DNA of 44,279 nucleotides from the NCBI GenBank assembly GCA_003345555.1, contig PRDJ01000012.1, forward strand, positions 1-44,279. The letters run 5' to 3'. Positions 24,136 through 31,726 of the stretch are shown here, one piece after another (the first letter of the stretch is position 1; the number at the start of each line of letters is the position of its first letter). This stretch comes from Candidatus Thorarchaeota archaeon (GTDB lineage: Archaea > Asgardarchaeota > Thorarchaeia > Thorarchaeales > Thorarchaeaceae). Below the pieces are notes generated by a model. That model was not told where the DNA came from. It saw only the letters and a program-made list of their open reading frames with translations, and did not search any database. The translations under genes and the position numbers were made by a program.

Positions 24136-25725
24136 TTGACAGAGCTGCGCACGGAAATCTCGCGAGTGACCATCTTCAGGGATGGAGCCCGAGTTACTCG
24201 CACGGGCAAGGTGTTACTGGATTCCGGGACCCAAAGGGTGCTTGTGGGTGGTATTACGGAATACGCGCATGAAGACAGCTTCCGAGTAAAGGGCTCGGGT
24301 CCAGCTACTCTATCGAGCATTGATGTCAGAAGAACAGTGGAGACCTACGAACCCAAGAGCGACCTGAAGCCCTTGCTCGATGAACTCAAGAAGCTCAATT
24401 CGGAACGCGAAGCGACAGCTGATGAAATCGCCATATTCAGCGGTCGGCTGTCGTATCTTGAAGCCATGAACGCGGCGTTTGCTGGCAACTTTGGTCTTCT
24501 CTTCGCCGCCAGTGAAGCAGAGGTTTCTCAGTTGACCGAAATGGATACAGTCTCGGGTCGAAGCATAGTCGAAACGAAGAGCAAAATCCGCGAGCTCGAG
24601 AAGAAACTGAGGGACATTGACGACAGAATCAACTCAGTGAAGAAGAATCTTGGAAGAATCGAATCTGAGAAGAAGACTGAGAGTTTCTTCGAAGTCGAAA
24701 TAACTATCGACGTGTCGAAGAAGGCACAAGTTGAGCTCGAAGTCACTTACCAAGTTGCAAACACAGGATGGCGCCCGAGTTATGATTTAGATCTTCTTCC
24801 GGGTTCGGCGAAGCTAAGGAGAGTAGCTCTGCTATACAACCAGACTCGAGAGCCATGGCAAAAGGTAGCCCTAACTGTCTCAACTGCCACTGCAAAGCCA
24901 GTTGAAGCAGTCGAAGCCAGTCCCTTCTACATTACAGCTTACGACCCCGAAGAAGAACGCCGTCGAATGCGAGCTATGAAAAAGGAGATGGCACCGAAAA
25001 TGAGACCTCCTCCTCCGCCCGCAACAATGGCAGCTCCAGCTCCGTCTATGGCGCCACCAGCTCCAAAGCCAGTCATTTCTGAACAGCTTGCACAAGTCTC
25101 CGAACTCGCATCAGGCATCTCAGTATATGAGCTGCCTAGCCGGGTCACGGTTCCCTTTGGCAACGACGAGCATCCATTCACGCTCCTCGAAGAGGAATTG
25201 AAGTCGTCGACAATCCATTACTGGTATGCCGATGGTATGCCAGAGCCAGTAGCTCAGGACGAAGTCACAAACGGTGACACAGTCATATTGCCCGGGAAAG
25301 TGAAGGTCTATGCAGAAGGGGACTACATAGGCGAGTCGACCGTATCACAGATATCGCCTCGAGAGAAGTTCAAGATGGGTACTCGGGTTGCCTATGATGT
25401 GAAGGTAAAGAAGAAGCTCACTTCCCGGGAGATAGAGAAAGCAGGCATAACCCGCGGTAAACTGAGAAGGGCTTACTCGTATAGTCTGGAGATTGAGAAT
25501 TTCGGAAAGACGCCCATCAAGATTGAGGTGTATGATAGAGTACCCCACAGCCTTAACCCATCTATCGAGGTCAAGGGCAATTGGGGTCAGCATCAGCCGG
25601 AGAGTAGTGAGCTTGGAGTGATAAAGTGGAGCCTCGATGTCGAGCAAATCAAGAAGAGGCAAATCGACTACAGCTACGAGGTTCTGTGGGAGCGAGGCAT
25701 CACCATAAGCCCACCATTGCCGTGA
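24136..25725 (+). CDS. DUF4139 (MuiA-like) protein, paralogue 1
   Basis: 529 residues of the DUF4140/DUF4139 family, named after mucoidy inhibitor A; biochemical role unknown. The N-terminal domain opens with VTIFRDGARVTR, the hallmark of the family. A Lys/Glu-rich coiled coil follows at ~80-185, then the DUF4139 beta-rich domain with VTYQVANTGWRPSYDLDL. A Pro/Ala/Met-rich linker (~290-320: stretches of PPPPP and APAPS) splits DUF4139, and the C-terminus (SPREKFKMGTRVAYDVKVKKKL and the YSLEIENFGKTPIKIEV segment) is typical. No signal peptide or membrane helix, so the protein is probably cytoplasmic. TTG start. It is followed with about 10 bp spacing by a paralogue; the two form an operon. Confidence 0.9.
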   Translation: MTELRTEISRVTIFRDGARVTRTGKVLLDSGTQRVLVGGITEYAHEDSFRVKGSGPATLSSIDVRRTVETYEPKSDLKPLLDELKKLNSEREATADEIAIFSGRLSYLEAMNAAFAGNFGLLFAASEAEVSQLTEMDTVSGRSIVETKSKIRELEKKLRDIDDRINSVKKNLGRIESEKKTESFFEVEITIDVSKKAQVELEVTYQVANTGWRPSYDLDLLPGSAKLRRVALLYNQTREPWQKVALTVSTATAKPVEAVEASPFYITAYDPEEERRRMRAMKKEMAPKMRPPPPPATMAAPAPSMAPPAPKPVISEQLAQVSELASGISVYELPSRVTVPFGNDEHPFTLLEEELKSSTIHYWYADGMPEPVAQDEVTNGDTVILPGKVKVYAEGDYIGESTVSQISPREKFKMGTRVAYDVKVKKKLTSREIEKAGITRGKLRRAYSYSLEIENFGKTPIKIEVYDRVPHSLNPSIEVKGNWGQHQPESSELGVIKWSLDVEQIKKRQIDYSYEVLWERGITISPPLP

Positions 25726-25735
25726 GGTGAACCAG

Positions 25736-27328
25736 ATGAGCACGAATCTAGAGACAAAGGTAACGAGTGTGACCGTATTCCGAGACGGAGCAAGAGTGAC
25801 CAGGACCGGTCTAGCACACGCGACTCCCGGAGAGCAGTCCTTCATCATTTCAGATATCACTGGCTATGCTCAAGATGACAGCTTCCGCGTCAAAGGTACT
25901 GGTGCAGCGGCACTTAGGGGAATCGACGTAAAGAAGAAGCAGCTGACCTTCGAGCCAGCAGGAAGTCTAAAGGAACTGAAGGCAGAACTGGAGAAGATAG
26001 AGAAACGGAAGGTTTCTCTGACAGATCTCATAGCTTACCAGGAGTCTCGCGTGGCCCAGCTGACTTCGATAAGCAAACAGTTCTATTCCGAATTCGGCAA
26101 GTGGTACGCCGCGAAGGAGTCGAAGATGGATCAGATGACTGCTATGGACAAGGCTTCCATGGAGCTTCTGCGCGATGCCAAGAAGAAACTCAGAGAATCA
26201 AGAGAAGAACTGAAGGAAGTTGAAGCCAAGTACAATGCAATTCAGTCCAATATCAGCAGGGTACAGGGCGAGCGACGCACGGAGACAGTTACAGAAGTCG
26301 CGGTCACTCTCGATGTAACTGGGGAGACAGATATCCGACTCGACCTCACGTACCAGCTCAGCAATGCTGAATGGGAACCGAATTACGATGTGGACATCGC
26401 AGACAAGAAAGCTCGGATTAGAAGGATCGCCATGGTTTCGAACCAGAGCTTGGAGGAATGGACTGATGTGGCCCTCACTGTTTCCACCGCGTCTGCAAGA
26501 CCTGTTGAGGCAGTGAAAGCTGAACCATTCTACATAGATGTCTATCAGCCAGTCGTTCTTCGTGCAATGGCTGCTGAAGCAGGCGGGGCTGGGCGACCTA
26601 TGCCACGCGAGGCAGCCGATAGAATGATGATGGTCGAAAAGGAGGCTGGGGAGGAGGCGCCGCCGGCCGCTGAGGAGATGGCCGAACGCTATGCTGAGAC
26701 TACGGAGTCGATCAGTGGCACCGTGATGTACGAGCTGCCGGGCACTGTTACCATTCCCTCTACGGTCGAGCCACACCCCATTACTCTTACCGAGGAGATG
26801 TATGATAGTAAGCGGCTCCATTTCTGGAATGCCTATGCCATGCGAGAAGTGGTTGCTCAGGACGAGATAACCAATGGAGATTCTGTATTGCTGCCAGGCC
26901 CAACGAAGGTCTATGCGGCGGGTGACTTCATTGGTCAGACCTACCTAGCAATGATAGCACCGAGGGAGAAGTTCCGTCTGGGCACAAGAAGCGCATACGA
27001 TGTCAAAGCAGAGAAGAAGCTCCTAGCGAAGGACACAGAGAAGGCTGGTATCTCAAAGGGCAAGAGAAGACGCGAGTACAAGTATCGTCTGGCATTCAAG
27101 AACTTCGCGAAGGAGAAGATAGAGGTAAAGGTCGTGGACAGGATTCCGTACAGCAGCAGTGAGAAAGTCACCGTCTCGCTGCAAACACCTTCCATCCCTT
27201 ACGAGAAATCTGAACTGGGTATCATTGAGTGGAATGCTGCGATTGAGCCCGCGAAGGAACTCAGCATAGATTACGGGTTCGTCGTTGAGTGGGAACAACA
27301 ACTGGAGATACGACCTCCCTTGCCGTAG
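25736..27328 (+). CDS. DUF4139 (MuiA-like) protein, paralogue 2
   Basis: 530 residues, colinear with the preceding protein: VTVFRDGARVTR at the N-terminus, coiled coil at ~80-185, LTYQLSNAEWEPNYDVDI, an internal linker that is Met/Glu/Ala-rich here and not Pro-rich, and the C-terminal APREKFRLGTRSAYDVKAEKKL block. Both proteins end with the same short motif, Pro-Pro-Leu-Pro. The ATG at 25736 is preferred to the GTG at 25727 because GAGGTG lies 6 bases upstream. Two different paralogues in tandem suggest a heteromeric assembly through their coiled coils, but this is inference. Cytoplasmic by absence of export signals. Function unknown. Confidence 0.9.
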   Translation: MSTNLETKVTSVTVFRDGARVTRTGLAHATPGEQSFIISDITGYAQDDSFRVKGTGAAALRGIDVKKKQLTFEPAGSLKELKAELEKIEKRKVSLTDLIAYQESRVAQLTSISKQFYSEFGKWYAAKESKMDQMTAMDKASMELLRDAKKKLRESREELKEVEAKYNAIQSNISRVQGERRTETVTEVAVTLDVTGETDIRLDLTYQLSNAEWEPNYDVDIADKKARIRRIAMVSNQSLEEWTDVALTVSTASARPVEAVKAEPFYIDVYQPVVLRAMAAEAGGAGRPMPREAADRMMMVEKEAGEEAPPAAEEMAERYAETTESISGTVMYELPGTVTIPSTVEPHPITLTEEMYDSKRLHFWNAYAMREVVAQDEITNGDSVLLPGPTKVYAAGDFIGQTYLAMIAPREKFRLGTRSAYDVKAEKKLLAKDTEKAGISKGKRRREYKYRLAFKNFAKEKIEVKVVDRIPYSSSEKVTVSLQTPSIPYEKSELGIIEWNAAIEPAKELSIDYGFVVEWEQQLEIRPPLP

Positions 27329-27407
27329 ACCTCCAAGTAACGGGTACAAGCTTCAGCCCCACGAAGACCGGCATTATCTATGCCAGCGGAAGACGAGAAT
27401 CGTCTTA

Positions 27408-27530
27408 CTAACGGCCAATTTTGTCTGTGATGCACGCGAATCGCTCGGTTGTATTCCGGCATTTCTCAAGCATCATGCTTTCGTTGTGTAATTGGATGAC
27501 TGGGGAGAAATCACCCCACTCCGAGGTTCA
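27408..27530 (-). pseudogene. C-terminal remnant of an M20 peptidase
   Basis: Reading the minus strand down to the TAG at 27410-27408 gives a ~40-codon stretch containing GDFSPVIQLHNESMMLEK. This aligns with the last part of the intact M20 peptidase next door (GDFFSRVHSPNESIMLEN), including the metal-ligand His, the NES motif and similar distances to the stop. DNA similarity is also evident around the sequence encoding Met-Leu-Glu (AAGCATCATGCTTTC against AAGCATGATGCTTTC). A stop codon lies just upstream in this frame. The fragment is too short to be functional and is best read as the remains of a duplicated peptidase gene. Confidence 0.6.
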
Positions 27531-27562
27531 GCATGCGAACCTTCAACTCTCGAGTAACGCGG

Positions 27563-27814
27563 CTATCTGTCAGTATCATCGAGTGGGCCACGTGCCGCAG
27601 GATTGATGCCCCTTCGATTGTATCTCACGCCGCATCCGAACACCAGCACGACATAGAGCCCGAGTCCAAACAAGTTTACGACAAAGAATGCACCACCATT
27701 GAATAATATGTCATAAACTATTGAAGCAAAGATCAAAATCACAGGGGCTAGTATAGCTCCCATGAACGCGTAATAGAAAGTAGGATGCTCCCTTTTGCCG
27801 TATTCCGCCATCAT
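27563..27814 (-). CDS. Small two-TM membrane protein
   Basis: 83 residues with two hydrophobic segments (about residues 14-34 and 41-60) and a basic/polar C-terminal tail (RYNRRGINPAARG). The start is ATG at 27814 or the adjacent ATG at 27811, preceded by AGGGTGTGAG, a usable ribosome-binding site. It lies downstream of the M20 peptidase on the same strand, with a remnant of another peptidase after it. I do not recognise a family; small proteins like this are common and lineage-specific in archaea. Confidence that it is a gene is moderate. Confidence 0.6.
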   Translation of the reverse strand: MMAEYGKREHPTFYYAFMGAILAPVILIFASIVYDILFNGGAFFVVNLFGLGLYVVLVFGCGVRYNRRGINPAARGPLDDTDR

Positions 27815-27940
27815 ATCTCACACCCTCTAATTCTGTGCATTACGAAGATAACAAAGCGAACTCCCATAGTCAACGATTCCCCCAAACCTATTACATGGAT
27901 TCGACGCTCTTAAACTCTCGCAGCCATAGAAGCATTGCAC

Positions 27941-29284
27941 TCACAAATGCTCCATCTCATCCATCAAGTATACAATCCGCTTTATTGACTTCTGGTAGTT
28001 TTCAAGCATGATGCTTTCATTGGGCGAGTGGACACGTGAAAAGAAGTCTCCACAGCCAATCGACACCATCGGGACTTTGTCTTTGAACAGATACAACGGG
28101 CCCGACCCCGGTGATGTAATATGAATGTCAATATCGTGTCCGAAGGCCCTTCTGTTAGCTGCTGCCACCACCTTCACAAACGGATGGTCAACCGGTGCTT
28201 TCGCCGCAGGGTAACCCTCATGCCAAGGAATATTGACAGCCGAGAAGCCATTCTGATCTAGATGAAGCCTAAGCTTTCTCAGAATGTCTTCTGGATCCAT
28301 TCCTTCGACGAGCCTGAAGTCCACTTTGGCGGAGGCCTTCGCGGGTAGAACGGTCTTAGAACCTTCCCCCTGCCAGCCACTGTCGAGACCGCAGATATTG
28401 CATGTAGGTTTGTTATAATAGGCCTCTTTCACTTCCATCCCTGACATACCGTTCAGGAACTCTTCGATTCCGTAGTGCTCTTTGAATACGCGCTCCTGAA
28501 GGTCCATCTTTGTGGCTGCCTCGACTTCTGCTGGTGTTAGAGGCCTTACGCCATCATAGAAACCCCGAATCATTACGCGGCCACGCTGGTCCTTGAGAGA
28601 CGCGAGAGCGTGTACGAGTGTGTATGCTGCAGAAGGGAGTACGCATGCGTTGGCAGAATGTGCATCATGAGAGAGAAGCTGAACTTCTAGCTGTACGTAT
28701 AGTATGCCTTTCAGACCAAGCCAAGCTTCTTGGGTTCCTCCCGGTCCAGAGCCCCCGAATTCCCATATTCCACCATCGGCTTTCAAAAAAGAAGCATTGG
28801 CGCGTGCGAACTCAGGAAGGTGCGGGCTGCTGATTTCCTCCTCCCCTTCCACGATAAACTTCACGTTGATTGGCAGCTTGTGTCCAGTTTCCTTGAGCGC
28901 CTTCATCGCCCATATCCGAGAGATGAGATCGCCCTTGTTGTCTGCTGTGCCACGCCCAAAGATGCGTCCGTTTCGTATCACTGGATTGTAAGGAGACGAT
29001 TCCCAGAGATCAAGGGGCTCCGCAGGCTGCACATCATAATGATCATAGAATAGCAGAGTTCTTTTTGTGCCCGTGTCCACTTTGCCTGTGACAACCGGGG
29101 AGCCCGAGGTTTCGTATACCCGAGTTTGTAAACCCACTTCGCTGAGCATCTTCTCAACGAGCTCTGCGGCCTCGGTGATTCCCTCGCCCTTTGCCGCCAC
29201 AGATGGGATGCGACAGAGCCTCTTGAGATCCTGAAGGGACCTACCTATTGTTCGGTCAACATAAGCAATGGCGTCTTCAATCAT
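27941..29284 (-). CDS. M20 family dipeptidase / carboxypeptidase-like metallopeptidase
   Basis: 447 residues from the ATG at 29284. The dinuclear zinc site residues of clan MH are visible: His82 and Asp84 in DHYDVQP, Asp115 in GRGTADNKG, the catalytic and ligand glutamates in VEGEEE (~150), and a C-terminal His in RVHSPNES. The lid domain (about 185-300) contains HDAHSANACVLPSAAYTLVHALASL. Expected role is cytoplasmic hydrolysis of dipeptides or removal of an N-acyl group, fitting the peptide importer in this window. The frame is open upstream to 29452 but that part has no family match; the ATG follows a GGGCGGC stretch and begins the conserved helix. A separate C-terminal remnant of a homologue lies downstream. 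Confidence 0.92.
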   Translation of the reverse strand: MIEDAIAYVDRTIGRSLQDLKRLCRIPSVAAKGEGITEAAELVEKMLSEVGLQTRVYETSGSPVVTGKVDTGTKRTLLFYDHYDVQPAEPLDLWESSPYNPVIRNGRIFGRGTADNKGDLISRIWAMKALKETGHKLPINVKFIVEGEEEISSPHLPEFARANASFLKADGGIWEFGGSGPGGTQEAWLGLKGILYVQLEVQLLSHDAHSANACVLPSAAYTLVHALASLKDQRGRVMIRGFYDGVRPLTPAEVEAATKMDLQERVFKEHYGIEEFLNGMSGMEVKEAYYNKPTCNICGLDSGWQGEGSKTVLPAKASAKVDFRLVEGMDPEDILRKLRLHLDQNGFSAVNIPWHEGYPAAKAPVDHPFVKVVAAANRRAFGHDIDIHITSPGSGPLYLFKDKVPMVSIGCGDFFSRVHSPNESIMLENYQKSIKRIVYLMDEMEHL

Positions 29285-29476
29285 GATGCCGCCCGATGTA
29301 TTGGATGAAAGACCCGGGTCAAATACGCTGTGGTCACTCAATCGCGGCCATACAAAGAGCTGTACAAAAGGAAAGAATACAGAGGCTAGTCCGGAAGGGC
29401 TAGCCCGCTGCAAGCGTTGCCTGGTGATACAAACTTCAGCAACGGCATTCACCGGAGGGACCGGTTTCAGTATCTC

Positions 29477-29629
29477 TTAGAGAGTGACTGGTCGGCAGAG
29501 GTTCTCCTTCTTGTTGGCCGCTCTGCCACAGACCTCACAGATGAACTTGGGGTCCTTGACTATTCTTCTCATATCATCGACGCCGTGGTGTTTGGCGTAC
29601 TCACAAAGGTGTTGACTGTGTTCACTCAT
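29477..29629 (-). CDS. 50-residue Cys-rich small protein (putative zinc site)
   Basis: A short gene of 50 codons with a strong ribosome-binding site (GGAGG, 7 bases before the ATG at 29629). The product has four cysteines: Cys9, Cys31-x2-Cys34 and Cys45, in the arrangement FICEVCGRAANKKENLC near the C-terminus, which looks like a zinc-binding or metal-binding site. I recall similar small conserved proteins (C-x2-C-G-R-x-A...L-C-x-P) in methanogens and some anaerobic bacteria; their function is unknown to me. It lies upstream of the M20 peptidase gene on the same strand and may be co-transcribed. Confidence 0.75.
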   Translation of the reverse strand: MSEHSQHLCEYAKHHGVDDMRRIVKDPKFICEVCGRAANKKENLCRPVTL

Positions 29630-29710
29630 GCTTAGTCCTCCAAGCAGGCATTTAGGCTAGCAGCACTCGGCACTTCTAATAAGTGTTGGCAAGTGACACC
29701 TCTGGATAGG

Positions 29711-29718
29711 GATATATC
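29711..29718 (+). promoter_or_regulatory. TATA-like promoter of the MFS gene at 29749
   Basis: GATATATC lies 31-38 bases before the ATG at 29749, so transcription would start near 29740 and give an almost leaderless mRNA. No Shine-Dalgarno sequence precedes that ATG, consistent with leaderless initiation. Confidence 0.5.
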
Positions 29719-29748
29719 TCCGCAACAAAACCAGCCTTGTGGCCCCGA

Positions 29749-31023
29749 ATGCAAAGCACTCTCCAAACCAGCGACTGGTCGAGTTTAGAATCTGTATACC
29801 GTTCAGCGTTCTTCTGCAGCCTCGGTTTCTTTCTGGTATCATTCCTTCTTCCTATAGTGGCTTACGGCTACATGGGCGCCTCAGCAGTACAAGTCGCTTT
29901 GATATTCTCAATGCTGACTCTCGGCTATGCGATCTTCTCACCCGTTGCCGGCAAGATCGCAGCTCGGGGACGGACGCGCGAGTGCATATGTGGTGGGGCA
30001 TCAGTTCGTGGGCTGTCCTACTTTGGCATGGCTGCTGCCGTCGCGCTAGGTTCTGTTGATACGTTGATAGTGAACAGCCTGCTGTGGGGATTTGGCGCGG
30101 CCTTCTACCAAGTTGGTAGTGATTCGGAAATATCGGAGAGGGTTGTTCGGGAGAACAGGGCCGAAGCATTCGGAAGACGCGAGGCGGCTAACGCTAAGGG
30201 CAGTCTCGCGGGAGCCCCGGCAGGATTCTTGATATTAATGTTCTTCAATGTGTCCTACGTATTCCTGTTCTACGCGGCCATGAACCTAGTTGGCGGGTTT
30301 GCTGTCATTCGACACAGACCTGAGCCAAGACCTCGCGCAGGCTTGTCCCCATACCTACGCGCTGGCGGCGTTGTCGCTACGGGTATCGCGGCGCTTGTTC
30401 TGGCGGCGTCCCTTGATACATTCATCGCCGAGCTGATGAGGCCTTTTGTCGAACTGCTCATCATCAGCGTGTTCAACCCTGACATCCACATCTTGGCTTT
30501 GGTGTATCTACCGGGAGGGATTGTTTCGGGACTTCTTGGTGGAAGAATGGGTCGGCTTGCAGATCGGTCGAGCAGAATGAAGATTGTGGCAGCGGCGGTT
30601 ATTGTCAGCTCGTCTTCCTCTCTGCTCTTGGCGGTGATACCAAATGCCGCCGCCTTGCTCATCGCCGTCATTCCACAGCTTGGGTCTATCACTGAGGCCG
30701 GAGTCGGACTGCTCTTGATAGCAGTTCTCTTCACAATCCAGAGCACTACCACCTTGCTTGCCTATGTGGTCATATCCTCAGTGTTTGGCACGGCGTATGA
30801 AGGAAGGGCCGGAGAGGGCTTCGGTAGGTTTGAGGCAGCGCTCGGCGCCGCAAGATTCGCAGGTCCGATAACAGGCGGCATTCTTTGGGACACAGTCAGT
30901 CCTATTGCGCCATTTGTCCTCGTTGGTCTGAGCGGATATCTGTTGATACCTTTGTACTACGCTGGAATAAGGCGCTATGAGCAATTGTGCCATGACAGAC
31001 ATCATGCCAGTGCCGTAGACTGA
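29749..31023 (+). CDS. Major facilitator superfamily transporter
   Basis: 424 residues with about twelve hydrophobic helices and no signal peptide. A motif-A-like loop is seen between helices 2 and 3 (SPVAGKIAARGRTRE) and its counterpart in the second half (GRMGRLADRSSRMK), the twofold pattern of MFS carriers. The central loop between helices 6 and 7 is short (RHRPEPRPRAG). The substrate cannot be read from sequence. ATG at 29749 is preferred to the TTG at 29737 on the basis of the TATA spacing. It is divergent from the 50-residue Cys-rich gene and convergent with the coiled-coil membrane protein. Confidence 0.88.
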   Translation: MQSTLQTSDWSSLESVYRSAFFCSLGFFLVSFLLPIVAYGYMGASAVQVALIFSMLTLGYAIFSPVAGKIAARGRTRECICGGASVRGLSYFGMAAAVALGSVDTLIVNSLLWGFGAAFYQVGSDSEISERVVRENRAEAFGRREAANAKGSLAGAPAGFLILMFFNVSYVFLFYAAMNLVGGFAVIRHRPEPRPRAGLSPYLRAGGVVATGIAALVLAASLDTFIAELMRPFVELLIISVFNPDIHILALVYLPGGIVSGLLGGRMGRLADRSSRMKIVAAAVIVSSSSSLLLAVIPNAAALLIAVIPQLGSITEAGVGLLLIAVLFTIQSTTTLLAYVVISSVFGTAYEGRAGEGFGRFEAALGAARFAGPITGGILWDTVSPIAPFVLVGLSGYLLIPLYYAGIRRYEQLCHDRHHASAVD

Positions 31024-31076
31024 ATCAATGAGACCATGTCAAAAGGAATAGTCTGGTGTCGCGTTCTGCCTGTGTA

Positions 31077-31724
31077 CTACACCTGATGAAGGAACCCTGA
31101 GGCAACCAGAGCAATGCCCACGAATATCATGAGGTAGTCAAAGAACGTGTCGAATGCAGAATAAAGGAAGTTTAGCTCGGGACCGCCCGCTAACATAAGA
31201 ACGCCCCCCGTCGTCAGTACGGCACCCATGAGTATCAGGAGCCCGCCAAAGAAAGCTCCTACTCGCCTCACGAATCGTCTCGCTTCTAGTGTTTCCAGTT
31301 TCATGGACAGTTCTCTGTCGACGCGATCGAAGTGCTTTATAGCTTCGTTTAGGCTTTTCTCTGCCGTTCTTGCCTGTTCAATCTTTCCCTCCAACTCTAC
31401 CTTGCCAGTATCATCCTTCGGAACAGCACCATCAGTCGTCATTCCATCACCCGATGCTTTCTTTTCCAGTCGTTCGATGGCCCTTGATATCTCAACTCTG
31501 AGGTTGTCGGCCTTATCACGCGTTTCCATATCCGACCGCGGAATGCCACCTATCCGTTCCAGCTCCAGTCTCAGCCCGGCTCTCTCTTCGCCCAGTCGGA
31601 GTAAATCCTCAATAATCTCGTCCCTTACTTCTCTCTTGAGGCGCGAGCGTTCATGTACCTTTCGCGCTCGCATGGCATGCTGCTTCTCTTCGGGCTCTGA
31701 GCTGCCCTTTTTCGTGTCACTCAT
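31077..31724 (-). CDS. Coiled-coil protein with two C-terminal TM helices
   Basis: 215 residues from the ATG at 31724, which has a good ribosome-binding site (GGGAGGCGG) about 8 bases upstream. The N-terminal ~140 residues are very rich in Lys, Arg and Glu with long helical heptad-like stretches (VRDEIIEDLLRLGEERAGLRLELE and EQARTAEKSLNEAIKHFDRVDREL), predicted coiled coil. Two hydrophobic helices follow at about residues 153-175 and 190-212. It starts two bases after the stop of the upstream APC permease, so the two are in one operon. It might be an accessory or regulatory partner of the transporter. No known family is recognised. Confidence 0.8.
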   Translation of the reverse strand: MSDTKKGSSEPEEKQHAMRARKVHERSRLKREVRDEIIEDLLRLGEERAGLRLELERIGGIPRSDMETRDKADNLRVEISRAIERLEKKASGDGMTTDGAVPKDDTGKVELEGKIEQARTAEKSLNEAIKHFDRVDRELSMKLETLEARRFVRRVGAFFGGLLILMGAVLTTGGVLMLAGGPELNFLYSAFDTFFDYLMIFVGIALVASGFLHQV

Positions 31725-31726
31725 TC

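Noticed and set aside
26198-26821. 207-codon open frame on the minus strand inside the second DUF4139 gene
   Set aside because: Antisense shadow of a well-supported gene; no ribosome-binding site, no recognisable domain and odd composition.
29285-29452. N-terminal extension of the M20 peptidase
   Set aside because: Open frame but no family similarity and an implausible sequence; the ATG at 29284 begins the conserved domain.
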